In this document: piece by piece, positions 37,776-48,613 of the stretch
Numbering within the stretch: the first letter of the stretch is position 1
Layout of the letters: the number at the start of each line of letters is the position of its first letter
Assembly (NCBI GenBank): GCA_020629285.1
Contig: JAHDDP010000017.1
Location: forward strand, 1 to 64,000
Length of the DNA: 64,000 nucleotides
DNA from: Maribacter sp.
GTDB taxonomy: Bacteria; Bacteroidota; Bacteroidia; Flavobacteriales; Flavobacteriaceae
Direction: 5' to 3'
Program-made: the position numbers and the translations under genes
The notes under the pieces: generated by a model
Database searches by the model: none
What the model saw: only the letters and a program-made list of their open reading frames with translations
Told to the model about the DNA's origin: nothing

Positions 37776-38312
37776 ATGAAAACGTATTCTTTATCTTTTT
37801 CCAAATCATTTTTATTCTTAGCCGTTCTTTTTATTTCGGTCGCTAGTTATGCACAAGAGGTAAATTGGATTTCTTGGGAAGAGGCTGCCGAATTAACGGC
37901 GACCGACACCAACCCAAAAAAAGTCTTTATTGACGTGTACACAGATTGGTGTGGATGGTGCAAGAAAATGGATAAGGACACTTTTCAAAATCCGGAAGTA
38001 GCTACATACATGGCAGAGAACTATTATATGGTAAAGTTTGATGGTGAAGGTAAAGACCCAATCGAATATAAAGGGAAGACATATAAATTTGTTCCTTCGG
38101 GCAGAAAGGGTTATCATGAATTTGCAGCCGCTTTAATGCAAGGGCGTTTAAGCTACCCAACTACTATTTTCTTAGACGAAGAATTAAACATGCTTTCTCC
38201 AATACCTGGTTATCAAAAGCCAGAGCCATTCTTAGAAATTGCTCGCTATTTTGGTAGCGACATTTACAAAGAAAAAGACTGGAAAGCCTATACTGGTGAA
38301 GCTGGCAAATAA
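37776..38312 (+). CDS. Secreted thioredoxin-like protein
   Basis: 178 residues with a signal peptide ending SVASYAQ. A thioredoxin fold follows with the redox motif DWCGWCKKM (Cys at about 54 and 57), preceded by KKVFIDVYT and followed by FVPSGRKGYHEFAAAL and the cis-proline-type SYPTTIFLDE. This is the thioredoxin_7/DUF255-like periplasmic class, expected to reduce or isomerise disulfides or to serve cytochrome maturation. Its partner is not apparent nearby. The insert around residues 85-105 (DGEGKDPIEYKGKTYKF) is typical of Bacteroidota members. Confidence 0.87.
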   Translation: MKTYSLSFSKSFLFLAVLFISVASYAQEVNWISWEEAAELTATDTNPKKVFIDVYTDWCGWCKKMDKDTFQNPEVATYMAENYYMVKFDGEGKDPIEYKGKTYKFVPSGRKGYHEFAAALMQGRLSYPTTIFLDEELNMLSPIPGYQKPEPFLEIARYFGSDIYKEKDWKAYTGEAGK

Positions 38313-38433
38313 TCATAAAAACCTTACCCCTCTTTAGTTAAAATATCTATTCATTTTTGACAGAAGAAACTAAGATTTTATCAAAGTATTTGATATAGTT
38401 TAGTATCCCATTAAACAACGAGAAATAAGTTTT

Positions 38434-39099
38434 ATGAAGTATTTAATGATTATTCTACTTATTTCATTAAGTATAATTTCTGTCTACGGTCAAAACAAAA
38501 AAAAATGGCAAAGTGAGTGGAAATATGGCGAGTTGATTTTACGAAATGGCGATACATTAAAAGGAAGAATGATATTACCTATTTTAGATGATATGGCTCT
38601 AACAAGCTCAAAAAAGGTGAAATTTCAAAAAAGTTCTAAAAATAAGAAAACCAACTATAGCCATTTTGATGTTAAAAAAATAATTATTAAAAATCACATG
38701 CTAAACAAAACATGGGATTATCAATTCGTTAAAATATCAGATTCTAAATATAGATTGTTTGAGCTTGTTTATGAAAGTGACGAAATAAGGTTATTTAAAA
38801 GAAAAACTGAAAAAAATATTAATACCTATTTACCATCTCCTGTAAACAGTGAACATGGTATAGTTCATATGTTTGACGATAATATTGTTTATAATACAAG
38901 ATATTACGCTCAACGAAAGAATGAAGGCGTCGCTTCTATTCTTTACAATTCAGGTCCCTTTGCAAAATCATTTCGTAAAAACGGCATCCATTATTTTTCT
39001 GATTGCCCCGATTTAGTTTCGAGCTTAAAAAATAGAGGTTTAAATGAATCTGATGTGCTGAAAATTGTAAAAGAATTCGACAAATGTTTACATAACTAA
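38434..39099 (+). CDS. Secreted protein of unknown function
   Basis: 221 residues with a signal peptide (MKYLMIILLISLSIISVYGQ). The mature part begins with basic residues and EWKYGELILRNGDTLKGRMILP, a strand pattern seen in several uncharacterised Bacteroidota envelope proteins. An alternating-strand middle and a helical C-terminus (LKNRGLNESDVLKIVKEFDKC) follow, with two cysteines late in the chain. No catalytic motif is evident and I do not assign a function. It stands alone, about 120 bases after the thioredoxin-like gene and 225 before the aminopeptidase. Confidence 0.6.
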   Translation: MKYLMIILLISLSIISVYGQNKKKWQSEWKYGELILRNGDTLKGRMILPILDDMALTSSKKVKFQKSSKNKKTNYSHFDVKKIIIKNHMLNKTWDYQFVKISDSKYRLFELVYESDEIRLFKRKTEKNINTYLPSPVNSEHGIVHMFDDNIVYNTRYYAQRKNEGVASILYNSGPFAKSFRKNGIHYFSDCPDLVSSLKNRGLNESDVLKIVKEFDKCLHN

Positions 39100-39323
39100 G
39101 CTCTGTAATTTGAGCACATATCTTTTTAATTTAAAAGATACCAATCATTATCTATCAAAAATCTTAATATTATTCTTGCCAATAATTTACTACTATCAAT
39201 TGTATACTACCGTATCATAATAAGTAAAATAGTGCACCTCCATTTAATGTAGGTTTAAACTCTTCAAAAATTGGAAAGTAATCTTCATTAAAGTACTTTC
39301 ACAGTAACGGATAAAGCTTACTT

Positions 39324-41906
39324 ATGAAGAACCTATTTTACGCTAGTTTTTTAGTCATCATTTTAACATCGTGCGCTAACGAAAATGACAATGTAAAACA
39401 AGTTGAATCTGGTGTATCAGAAGCTATGGCAACCCAAAGAGCTTCTCAAATATCCAATGTGCATTATAACCTAAGTTTTGATATCCCGAATGAACAAAAA
39501 GCGCCTATACCTTCTCAACTAGTTTTAAATTTTGATTTAGAACATTTTAAAGAACCAGTCTACTTAGATTTTAAAGAAGAAACTTCTAAAATAAAATCGG
39601 TATCCATTAATAAAACTGAAGTTGATATTCTTCATAAAAAAGAACATATCGTTTTACATGAAGACTACTTAATTAAAGGAAATAACACCGTTATAATTGA
39701 GTTTGATGCCGGTGAGCTTTCTCTTAATAGAAATGAAGATTACTTGTATACTTTATTAGTGCCTGATCGTGCAAGAACACTCTTTCCCTGTTTTGATCAA
39801 CCTAATATAAAAGGTATGTATACGCTGAATATTACAGCTCCAAATGATTGGAAAGTTTTATGCGGTTCTAAAGAAATAAAGCAAACTCAGAAAGGTGAAT
39901 ACACACAACATAATTTTAGTGCTTCTGATCAAATGAGTACCTATCTATTTTCTTTTGTAGCGGGTAAATTTGAATCTGTAACTCAAAAACCGGCTAATAT
40001 GGATATGACCCTATTATTCCGAGAAACGGATACCACTAAAATTAAGTACAGCTTAGACTCCATTTTTGATTTACATCAGCAATCCTTATCGTTTTTAGAG
40101 GACTATACTGCATATCCTTTTCCTTTTCAAAAAATGGATTTCGCTACAATACCCGGTTTTCAATATGGAGGCATGGAACATGTAGGCGCAATTCAATATA
40201 GAGAAAGCTCACTCTTCCTAGATGAGAGTGCGACCGCCAACAGAAAACTTAGCCGTGCAAAGCTAATTGCCCATGAAACATCACATATGTGGTTTGGCGA
40301 TTTAGTAACTATGAATTGGTTTAACGATGTTTGGATGAAAGAGGTGTTTGCCAATTTCATGGCAGATAAAATTATGAATCCCGCTTTCCCAGATATAGAC
40401 CATCAATTGGCTTTCATGATCACCCACTACCCCAATGCATATGGTGAAGACAGAACATTGGGTACAAACCCTATTCGCCAAGACTTAGAAAACCTCAACA
40501 ACGCAGGTTCACTTTACGGTAGTATTATTTACAACAAAGCGCCAATAATGATGCGTCAACTAGAAACCGTTTTAGGTAAAGAGGCATATCAAACAGGCAT
40601 TCAAGAATACATTAAAACCTTTGCTTTCAAGAATGCTGTTTGGGGTGAGCTAATTGATATTCTTGATAAAAAGTCTACTACAGATATGGTTGGGTGGAGC
40701 GATGTTTGGGTCAATAGTTCTAGTAGACCCATCTTTAGTGATGATATATAATATGGTGATGACAATAAAATAACCTCATATAAGCTATTTCAAAAAGCAG
40801 AAGATAAATCTAATCATTCGTGGCCACAGAGATTTGAAGTATCATTTCTTTATCCTGATAAATCCAAGACGTTAACCGTTAACATGATTGGTAACGAATT
40901 GAGTTTAGATGAAGCTATTGGCATGGATAAACCGAGCGTAATATTATATAATTCTAATGCTGAAGGCTACGGAGTGTTTCCTGTTCAAGAACAAGATATA
41001 GAAATTATACCTTCCATAAATCACCAAGTGGCTCGTGGTTACGCTTATATAAATACATATGAGAACATGCTAAATGGCAGTATTGATCCCAATGAAGCTA
41101 TAAAGCTATACTCAAAAGGACTAGTTAATGAAAAGAATGAATTATTAATTAATCTCATTTCTAGGTATACCACTTCAGTTTTTTGGAAATATCTTACTAC
41201 TGAACAACGCCTTTTTTATCAGAAAGAAATTACAGAACAGATATGGGCTAACTTACAAGAAGAACTTTCGCCCAATATTAAAAAGACCTTATACAATACC
41301 TATGTATCATTAGGTTATACAGGTATTTCTTTAGACCGATTATATAAAATCTGGAAAAAAGATGTAGTAATCAGTAACCTAAAACTTAACGATGATAATT
41401 TTACGGAACTGGCGATGGATTTAGCCTTATATGAACATCCCGAAAGTAAGAACATCCTTGAAATAGCTGAAAACGCAATAAGCAACAATGATAAATTAAA
41501 TAGATTTCAGTTCTTACTACCATCTCTTTCATCAGATAGTAACATTAAAAATACATTTTTTGAATCTCTAAAACTTGAAGAAAACCGTGCTAAAGAATCA
41601 TGGGTGGCTAATGCAATGAATAATTTAAATAATCCGTTACATCAAAAAGAATCTATTAAGTATCTAAGAGCAAGTTTAGACTTAGTTGATGAAATACAAA
41701 AAACAGGTGATATCTTTTTCCCAAAGAGATGGTTAAGTAGTACTATAGGCAATTACACATCACCAGAGGCTTATGAAATATTACAGCGTTTTCTTGAGGA
41801 AAATCCCGATTTAAATCCTTCATTGAAATCAAAAGTATTACAAGCTTCAGATGATATAAGAAGGGTGCAACTTCTGCAGAAACAGATAGACACCTCTTTA
41901 GATTAA
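39324..41906 (+). pseudogene. M1-family aminopeptidase lipoprotein split by an in-frame TAA
   Basis: One continuous frame of 861 codons is broken only by TAA at 40749-40751 (codon 476). Both sides read as one protein: RPIFSDDI, stop, YGDDNKITSYKLFQKAED. The N-terminal part has a lipoprotein signal (ILTSC), the substrate motif GGMEH (282-286), and the zinc site HETSH (317-321) with E340. This is the gluzincin M1 layout for trimming N-terminal residues from peptides outside the cytoplasm. The C-terminal part (helical, about 340 residues from ATG 40884) is the ERAP1-C-like domain. The stop separates the catalytic half from the C-terminal helical domain. Options are a true nonsense mutation, two separately translated fragments, or a base-calling error. 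Confidence 0.85.
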
Positions 41907-41917
41907 TATTGAGACAT

Positions 41918-41948
41918 AAAAAAAGAGGTCTAAAAGACCTCTTTTTTT
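41918..41948. terminator. Bidirectional terminator
   Basis: A 13-base-pair stem (41918-41930 with 41936-41948) has a TAAAA loop and A/T-runs on both sides. It lies between the convergent aminopeptidase and guaB genes. Confidence 0.92.
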
Positions 41949-41964
41949 ATACACATCTATTTTT

Positions 41965-43437
41965 CTATCTACTATAATTAGGACTTTCTTTTGTAATGGT
42001 TACATCATGTGGATGACTTTCATTAATACCACTAGCTGTAATTTTAACGAACCTTCCATTATCTTGTAAAGTAGCAATATCTTTTGCTCCACAATATCCC
42101 ATACCAGCTTTTAGACCGCCAATGAACTGATGAATACTTTCGTATAATTCACCTTTATAAGGCACACGCCCAACAATACCCTCCGGTACCAATTTTTTGA
42201 TATCATCTTCAACATCTTGAAAATAACGGTCCTTACTACCCTGCTTCATAGCTTCAACAGAACCCATACCACGGTAAGACTTAAATTTTCTACCTTCATA
42301 GATAATGGTTTCTCCAGGAGATTCTTTTGTACCTGCCAATAGTGAGCCTAACATTACAGTATCAGCACCTGCGGCAATAGCCTTTGGAATATCTCCCGTG
42401 TAACGTATACCACCATCTGCAATTACAGGAACACCAGAACCCTTTATGGCCGCTGCAACTTCCAAAACTGCAGAAAATTGAGGAAAACCAACACCCGCTA
42501 CTACCCTAGTAGTACAGATAGAACCAGGTCCAATACCAACCTTAACTGCATCTGCACCAGCATCTACTAAATATTTTGCTGCTTCCCCCGTAGCAATGTT
42601 ACCCACGATAACATCTAATTCAGGAAATTTCTTTTTTACTTCTTGTAATACGGAAACCACACCTTTTGTATGACCATGGGCCGTATCTATAACTACCGCA
42701 TCTACCCCTGCATTGACCAAAGCTTCAGCCCTATCAACTGCATCTGCGGTTACACCTAGCGCAGCTGCCACACGCAAACGACCATACTGATCTTTGTTCG
42801 CAATTGGTTTTTGAGTCAACTTCGTTATATCTCTAAAAGTAATTAACCCTACTAAAATATTATCTTTCGTAACTACCGGTAATTTTTCAATTTTATGTTG
42901 TTGTAAAATATCTTCTGCTTCGGCCAACGAAGTGCCCTCATCGGCGGTAACCAAGTTTTCAGAAGTCATTACTTCAGCTATAGGTCTTTCATTATTTTTT
43001 TCGAAACGTAGATCCCTATTGGTTACAATACCTAATAATTTACCATCTGCATCAACAATGGGAATACCACCAATGCTAAATTCTTTCATATTGGCTTTGG
43101 CATCTTTCACCTTAGAATCTAAAGGAAGCGTAACCGGATCTAAAATCATTCCGCTTTCGGCTCTCTTAACCTTTCTCACTTTCATGGCTTGCTGCTCAAT
43201 GGTCATATTCTTGTGCAACACACCAATACCACCTTCTTGAGCCATGGCAATTGCCATTCTAGATTCGGTAACCGTATCCATCGCCGCCGATATGATAGGT
43301 ACATTGATTGTAATATTTCTTGTGAATTTTGTCTGAATACTTACTTCTCTTGGAAGCACTTCAGAATATGCAGGTACTAATAATACGTCATCGTACGTTA
43401 GACCTTCTCCTAGAATTTTATTTTGGTGGGCTTGCAT
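41965..43437 (-). CDS. guaB: IMP dehydrogenase
   Basis: Oxidises IMP to XMP with NAD, the committed step of GMP synthesis. I start at the ATG 43437 ([20 protein letters not shown]). The in-frame ATG at 43464 falls inside a TATATTTG promoter box and would not be on the mRNA. The 490 residues comprise a TIM barrel with two inserted CBS domains ([21 protein letters not shown] and the following HKIEKLPVV repeat). [15 protein letters not shown] contains the catalytic cysteine, [12 protein letters not shown] the phosphate site, and [10 protein letters not shown] leads into the mobile flap. It is transcribed alone and convergent with the aminopeptidase. No purine riboswitch is visible in the short leader. 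Confidence 0.97.
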   Translation of the reverse strand: MQAHQNKILGEGLTYDDVLLVPAYSEVLPREVSIQTKFTRNITINVPIISAAMDTVTESRMAIAMAQEGGIGVLHKNMTIEQQAMKVRKVKRAESGMILDPVTLPLDSKVKDAKANMKEFSIGGIPIVDADGKLLGIVTNRDLRFEKNNERPIAEVMTSENLVTADEGTSLAEAEDILQQHKIEKLPVVTKDNILVGLITFRDITKLTQKPIANKDQYGRLRVAAALGVTADAVDRAEALVNAGVDAVVIDTAHGHTKGVVSVLQEVKKKFPELDVIVGNIATGEAAKYLVDAGADAVKVGIGPGSICTTRVVAGVGFPQFSAVLEVAAAIKGSGVPVIADGGIRYTGDIPKAIAAGADTVMLGSLLAGTKESPGETIIYEGRKFKSYRGMGSVEAMKQGSKDRYFQDVEDDIKKLVPEGIVGRVPYKGELYESIHQFIGGLKAGMGYCGAKDIATLQDNGRFVKITASGINESHPHDVTITKESPNYSR

Positions 43438-43461
43438 AGCAATTAAGGATTTAATTGCGTG

Positions 43462-43469
43462 CAAATATA
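43462..43469 (-). promoter_or_regulatory. Putative -7 element TATATTTG of guaB
   Basis: TAnnTTTG match on the minus strand, 24 bases before the chosen guaB start. Its position rules against the upstream ATG at 43464 as the translation start. Confidence 0.55.
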
Positions 43470-43595
43470 GCGAATATTGTTGACTTATATACCATTAACA
43501 TAACCTTAGCAAAAGCTTCACATAAAAAGGCTTTATTAAAAACCAAGCAAGACATCTTTCAAGTAAACTATACTATTACTTTACCAGATGACATA

Positions 43596-46040
43596 CTAAA
43601 ATTTAAACTGTAAAGTCGTATAAAATGTTCTAGGTTCTGACGGAATAATACCAGGTCCTGGGTACCCAGTTGCTCTTCGTGTAAAATAGCTATTATCCAA
43701 AAGATTATTTATACCAGTCTCTAATTTCCATTTTTTATAGGAATATGCCAAAGAAAAATCCATAATGTCATATGCAGGTATGACGCCCACTACGCCAGCA
43801 CCCGTTTCATTCCCAAATATTGGCTCAGCATTAGTCGCATCAGTAAACTGTTCAGAAACATACGTATATTGTAAACTACCCAAAAGATTGGCAAACCCAA
43901 AATTAATCCCGGTCTTCAAATTAACTGCAGGAATAAACTCTACTTTTTTACCTTCTACATTGTTAAGCCCGGAAGAAACGTATTTAGAATCTGTCAATGC
44001 AAAGTTTACAAAGTGATTAAGTTTTATTTTTTCAGTGTTAGGCATAAAAAATGATTTTATATTCCAATCGCCAAAGACCTCTAATCCATAAATAAAAGCA
44101 TCTCCAATATTACTTCGTAGTCTTTTAACAGAATTGTCCGGCTGTGTTGATTGACTTTCTCCGATACGATTATTATAGGCCAATCCGAAAACTCCTAAAT
44201 CATAAGTAAACTTATTATCGAATCTCCCCCTTATTCCAATATCTGCGGTGTAACCATCCTCATCGGTAATATTAGGGTCCACTAAGAGTGATGGATTGAC
44301 AATTCGTATATCGTTAAAGGTTACAGGACGGTAGTTTTGAGATATATTACCATAAAGTTCAACTTTAGATGAGAATTTTTGAGAAAGCCCCAAACCTAAT
44401 AATATAAAATTTCGTTCAAAAGTTCGATTATCAGCCTTCTCTTCATTCAAAATAACATTACCTGCAAGATCTTTTGATACCTCTTTTCTAAATCCTTCAC
44501 TTTCTGTTTTGATATATTCAAAACGAAGTCCAGGGGTTACAGAAAAATTCTCTGTCAAGTTAAAAATATTCTCACTGAAAACAGCTACATTCAAATTAGG
44601 GAAAGTAAATTGCGCCTGCCGTTCATAATCAGGGAATTCTGATGTAAAAAATGTAAAATCAGCATTAGTATCCGTACTCCCTGGACCCTGCTCTTGATTA
44701 CCCGAAGATTTATAAAACTTGGAGCCTATTAAAAATACAGCCTGTTTATCATTAATCTTATATCGATGTAATAAACGTGCCTCAGCGGCGATATTATTAA
44801 AATTGTCAACCAACAATTCTCTTGGTTCTTCGGGATTATCCTCTTGAAAAACACGATTAACCCTAAAGCCTAAGGCATTTCTTTCTGCATCTAAAGTAGA
44901 AATGTAAGCACTAAAATCAGTCGCTGTAGAAAATTTATGTTCTATTTTAAAGGTGAACAATTTCCAATCTACTTGAAACCAATTACGAGCTCTGTTCGAA
45001 AAAGTCGGATCTTCTAAAAACTGAGAATCAGTTAACCCTCCAGCCTGTTTCGCTAAATAATTCTGTAAAGTGGTTTCAAAACTCAATTTTGTCTTTTGCG
45101 ACAATTGATAAGCAAAATGACCAAAATAATTACGACTGGTAAATTCAGAATTAGGTCTAAAGCCACTTCCCTCCTTATAATTAAAATATGTATAATAACT
45201 GAAATCTCCTATGGTACCCGAAAGACTATTAAAACTGGTATTTAAGTTATACGAACCCACGGTCTGCCTAGAAACCCATTCTATTTTTTTATCAGTGTTA
45301 GGTTGTTTGAAAATAAAATTGACCAATCCACCAAATTGTGGACCGTATTGTAATGAAGCTGCACCTCTGACTACTTGAATTTCTTCTAAAGCTTCAGCTG
45401 GTGGAGTGTAATAACTTTCTGGGTAACCTAAAGCATCTGCACTTATGTCATATCCGTTTTGACGAACATTGAAATTAGCTGTACGATTAGGGTCAAGTCC
45501 TCTACCTCCGATATTCAATTGCAGTCCTGCGTCGCCGTTATCATAAATATTAAGCCCTACCACCTGATTATAAACTTGTCGCGCATTATTAGACGCTAAG
45601 TTCGCTGTAAGATTTTCTAATAAAATCACCTCACTCTTTTTACCGGCATAGATTGCTGTACCTTCTACTTTCTTCAATTGTTTTAAAGCAAAAACCTCTT
45701 CTCTTTTCTGAATTAAAACTACTTCTGACAAATTGTTGACTTTTAGACGCTGCAGTGTTACGTTAAAAGTAACGTTGTCATTTAAAACAACATCTTGTTC
45801 TTCAATTTCAAACTCATAGGCAAATACAACAATGGTATACGTACCTGCCGCTAAACTTTCTACTGAATAATAACCTTCTGAATTTGTTGTTTCTAAACGC
45901 TCTAATTCTTTAATGTACAATTCCGCATCAGAAACGGGTGCACCATCTTCATCGGTTACTTGTCCTGAAATACTTAGTTGCCCAAATAATGGAAATGATA
46001 CTAATAATAACAGTATATAACTAAATTCCTTTAATCTCAT
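43596..46040 (-). CDS. TonB-dependent outer membrane receptor (FecA-like)
   Basis: 814 residues. The order is: signal peptide ending FPLFGQ; a carboxypeptidase-regulatory-like beta-sandwich (about 23-95, GQVTDEDGAPVSDAELYIKE); a plug domain (about 115-245, with LNIGGRGLDPNRTANFNVRQ and EIQVVRGAASLQYGPQFGGL); and a 22-strand beta-barrel ending in an aromatic residue (TLQFKF). Relatives import ferric chelates such as ferric citrate, powered by TonB-ExbBD. It is the last gene of a four-gene unit with the HTTM protein (20-base overlap), imelysin and DUF4856 lipoproteins, which points to iron (inference from context). A Fur box was not recognised. Confidence 0.9.
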   Translation of the reverse strand: MRLKEFSYILLLLVSFPLFGQLSISGQVTDEDGAPVSDAELYIKELERLETTNSEGYYSVESLAAGTYTIVVFAYEFEIEEQDVVLNDNVTFNVTLQRLKVNNLSEVVLIQKREEVFALKQLKKVEGTAIYAGKKSEVILLENLTANLASNNARQVYNQVVGLNIYDNGDAGLQLNIGGRGLDPNRTANFNVRQNGYDISADALGYPESYYTPPAEALEEIQVVRGAASLQYGPQFGGLVNFIFKQPNTDKKIEWVSRQTVGSYNLNTSFNSLSGTIGDFSYYTYFNYKEGSGFRPNSEFTSRNYFGHFAYQLSQKTKLSFETTLQNYLAKQAGGLTDSQFLEDPTFSNRARNWFQVDWKLFTFKIEHKFSTATDFSAYISTLDAERNALGFRVNRVFQEDNPEEPRELLVDNFNNIAAEARLLHRYKINDKQAVFLIGSKFYKSSGNQEQGPGSTDTNADFTFFTSEFPDYERQAQFTFPNLNVAVFSENIFNLTENFSVTPGLRFEYIKTESEGFRKEVSKDLAGNVILNEEKADNRTFERNFILLGLGLSQKFSSKVELYGNISQNYRPVTFNDIRIVNPSLLVDPNITDEDGYTADIGIRGRFDNKFTYDLGVFGLAYNNRIGESQSTQPDNSVKRLRSNIGDAFIYGLEVFGDWNIKSFFMPNTEKIKLNHFVNFALTDSKYVSSGLNNVEGKKVEFIPAVNLKTGINFGFANLLGSLQYTYVSEQFTDATNAEPIFGNETGAGVVGVIPAYDIMDFSLAYSYKKWKLETGINNLLDNSYFTRRATGYPGPGIIPSEPRTFYTTLQFKF

Positions 46041-47388
46041 CTTTAAATGGTGTTATCCAATTCTTATGCAAAAAAGACTCTCTTTGTTTTCCAAGATCAA
46101 TAGTAGGGTCTATATATGTTGTACTTAACCTACCATTTAAACTAACTTGGCAATCTACGAATACCTGAACATTTTTATGGCCATCTTTTTCAAAATGATT
46201 TTTTAAAAAATGTGCATATTCTAATATAAAATCTGGCTGAAATGCCATTTGTTTTTCCTGAAACGGAGTGATAAAATCTGTATTATCCACATAGAACCAT
46301 CTGCCAGATTCTCCATCTACAATTTTAAACTGTGCGTAACCAGATTTTTCCATGAGCATTACGCGCCAAGAAAATCGGTATCCTTCTTCCGTCCAGAATA
46401 ATTCACCTGGATACAAAAGATACCTAAAAGGAAAAATAAATTGTATAGCAAAAAAGGCAATTAAAACGGTCATTTTCATTTTCGATGTAATAGTCGAAAA
46501 ATGCTGATAAACTTTCTGATTATTAAATTTCGTATCATCCACTTTCAAGAACTTCGAAAGGTATTTTAATATTTTCTCATGAAAGCTTGCATCGAAAAAT
46601 ATCAAAGCAGAAATAATCATTACATACGGGAACATGCCAATAGGAAAAAGTACCCTAGTCAACACATGAAAAACTACGACCATTACAAATGCATACGGTC
46701 TGGTTTTTTTGAATAACAAGAAAAAAGGAATCGTTAAATCATATAGTGCTCCAGACCAGCTAAATGCATATTGCACCCACTCTTCACCAAGTAAACCACC
46801 TATAAACGGAGTATCGAATTTTGAAGGCAACCAAATTTTCAAAGGCATAGCCTTTAGCAACCAATCTGAATTTAACTTCGCCAGTCCCGCATAAAAATAT
46901 ACAATACTTAAAAGAAGCATAATGCTATTTACTGTCCAGCTAGGTACATATTCAAAACTTTTTTTAGGGTTTAGATATGCATCTATGGAATAGGTTGCAT
47001 TTGCGGGCAGAAATATCATTAAAAAACTAAGTAAGCTTATAAAGTAATAATGGTTAAGGTATGTTGTCTTATCCATTAATTCTATATAGGTAAAACTCAA
47101 AAAGAATATGACAATACTTAATTTGTACCGATACCCAAGAGCCACCAGTAGCGCTGCAAGACCACAAATTATGAATAGGAGATAAGTATACACACCTAAT
47201 GGCTTTACCCACTCAAACCCAAAGTAAGAAAAAAAGAATTTTGGCTGAATGTAAAGTTTATCGATCCAACCATAGCTCCAAAACCGAACAATGCTAAAAA
47301 ACATCATTAGACCAAATAAAATACGAAAGACCGCCAAAGGGGCGGTCTCTACGGGAGCTTTTATATATTTATTAATCACCGATTCCAT
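46021..47388 (-). CDS. HTTM-domain membrane protein (vitamin K carboxylase-like)
   Basis: 455 residues with about eight transmembrane segments in the first 310, then a soluble extracytoplasmic tail. The region FRILFGLMMFFSIVRFWSYGW and the strings TYLNHYYFISLLSFLMIFLP and FYAGLAKLNSDWLL are landmarks of the HTTM family, related to vitamin K-dependent gamma-carboxylase. Homologues commonly sit beside imelysin-type genes in Flavobacteriia. The actual reaction in bacteria is not established; epoxidation-linked carboxylation is not implied. It starts on a TAATG overlap with the imelysin gene and overlaps the receptor gene by 20 bases, so translational coupling is likely. Confidence 0.85.
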   Translation of the reverse strand: MESVINKYIKAPVETAPLAVFRILFGLMMFFSIVRFWSYGWIDKLYIQPKFFFSYFGFEWVKPLGVYTYLLFIICGLAALLVALGYRYKLSIVIFFLSFTYIELMDKTTYLNHYYFISLLSFLMIFLPANATYSIDAYLNPKKSFEYVPSWTVNSIMLLLSIVYFYAGLAKLNSDWLLKAMPLKIWLPSKFDTPFIGGLLGEEWVQYAFSWSGALYDLTIPFFLLFKKTRPYAFVMVVVFHVLTRVLFPIGMFPYVMIISALIFFDASFHEKILKYLSKFLKVDDTKFNNQKVYQHFSTITSKMKMTVLIAFFAIQFIFPFRYLLYPGELFWTEEGYRFSWRVMLMEKSGYAQFKIVDGESGRWFYVDNTDFITPFQEKQMAFQPDFILEYAHFLKNHFEKDGHKNVQVFVDCQVSLNGRLSTTYIDPTIDLGKQRESFLHKNWITPFKDEIKGI

Positions 47389-48521
47389 TAATCACCGTCG
47401 GCATCAACAAAATCAATACTAATACTCATTGCTGAAACCATATCTACTTTTAGCATAGGTACTGCTTTTTGTACTTCATCATAAGCTAAAAGCATATTGG
47501 TAGGCGGAATGTTATCTTCAATCTCCGCTCTAAACGCTGAAAGATCCATCACCATACTTTTTGCCGTATTCATTTGATCATTGATCAATGTAGATAAATC
47601 TTCTCCGTTTTTTACCGAATTCAATGCATCTAAATAAGACGCCAAACTTTCTCCCTCTGTAGTTGAGTTAAAATGCTTGCCATTAAAAAAATCTTGAACA
47701 GCGACTAAACCTTCTAAAAATAAATCATTGGAAATACTTGCATCAAAATACGCTTCAACGTTTCTTGGCAAAGTACTACCAGAAAAAACGCCTAATGGAA
47801 TTCCCATTTTACCTGCTCTTAAATATTTCTCGAAATAAAAAATATAATCGTTTACCATACGATCAACAGATGCCGTAGATGAAGATCCATCATTAGCTAC
47901 AAAAGTATCTCTATACCCCGTTGTCCAATCTGAAACAACAGTTGCGGTCAATGTTTGCATGTCCAATAAAACATCTTCTGTATATTTCAGATACGCTTCT
48001 TTATTATCGCCATTGTAGAAGCCTAAAATTTCAGCATCGTTCTCACCTAATCCGTTTAACAGGTAATCTAAAGCCGGAAATCCTTTAGCACTTCTGTTAG
48101 AGGATAAGGATAAGTCATAACTTCCATCCACAATAAACCCATCGATTTTCTCATTATCCGTTGGATATATATTCATGTTCAGTTGAAAACCTACTGATTC
48201 CGCAGGACCAATTTCAAACATTTCAACACGCTGCCAAGAAGTATAAGCATTTATCCATGCAGAGCGAAATGCTGTTAAATTACCTTCATTAGCATCTACT
48301 TTAAAAGTGTTGAATGAATTTATTAAAGCTTCTAAGTCACCAGAGAATGCTACATACGAAGGAATAATTATATTATCTGCCCAATTGATTAACATGGCAC
48401 TACGCTCAAAAGAAACTTCTTCTTTTTCATCTGGTATAATTACCTCATCATCTGTAGTACTATCACTAGAACATGCCCATACTAAGGTCATCATACACAA
48501 TGTCCCTATTATCTTTTTCAT
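47388..48521 (-). CDS. Imelysin-family (M75-like) lipoprotein
   Basis: 377 residues with a lipoprotein signal (LVWAC, Cys at about 17). The two-fold helical-bundle pattern of imelysins is visible: an N-terminal half with FRSAWINAYTSWQRVEMF and a second half with YFEKYLRAGKMGIPLGVF. The family's GxHxxE motif is represented by GFPALDYLL (147-155), in which His and Glu are replaced by Pro and Asp. A metal- or protease-type role is therefore doubtful, and iron-substrate capture in the envelope is more plausible (inference). It lies between the DUF4856 lipoprotein and the HTTM gene, with a stem-loop in the 92-base gap upstream. Confidence 0.88.
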   Translation of the reverse strand: MKKIIGTLCMMTLVWACSSDSTTDDEVIIPDEKEEVSFERSAMLINWADNIIIPSYVAFSGDLEALINSFNTFKVDANEGNLTAFRSAWINAYTSWQRVEMFEIGPAESVGFQLNMNIYPTDNEKIDGFIVDGSYDLSLSSNRSAKGFPALDYLLNGLGENDAEILGFYNGDNKEAYLKYTEDVLLDMQTLTATVVSDWTTGYRDTFVANDGSSSTASVDRMVNDYIFYFEKYLRAGKMGIPLGVFSGSTLPRNVEAYFDASISNDLFLEGLVAVQDFFNGKHFNSTTEGESLASYLDALNSVKNGEDLSTLINDQMNTAKSMVMDLSAFRAEIEDNIPPTNMLLAYDEVQKAVPMLKVDMVSAMSISIDFVDADGD

Positions 48522-48557
48522 AGCTTATTTTTATTTATTCTAATTAAATGCAAAAAT

Positions 48558-48600
48558 AAAAAAAGCAATTTAATCTTATTCGTTATAATTGCTTTTTTTA
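48558..48600 (-). terminator. Internal terminator or attenuator in the iron operon
   Basis: A 13-base-pair stem (48558-48570 with 48587-48599) has a 16-base loop and A/T-runs on both sides. It lies between the DUF4856 and imelysin genes. It could make the first lipoprotein more abundant than the downstream proteins, or separate the units. Confidence 0.75.
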
Positions 48601-48613
48601 AAACTTTAAACCA

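Noticed and set aside
40749-40751. Stop-codon recoding (selenocysteine or pyrrolysine) in the aminopeptidase
   Set aside because: The codon is TAA, which neither system uses, and no recoding hairpin is seen.
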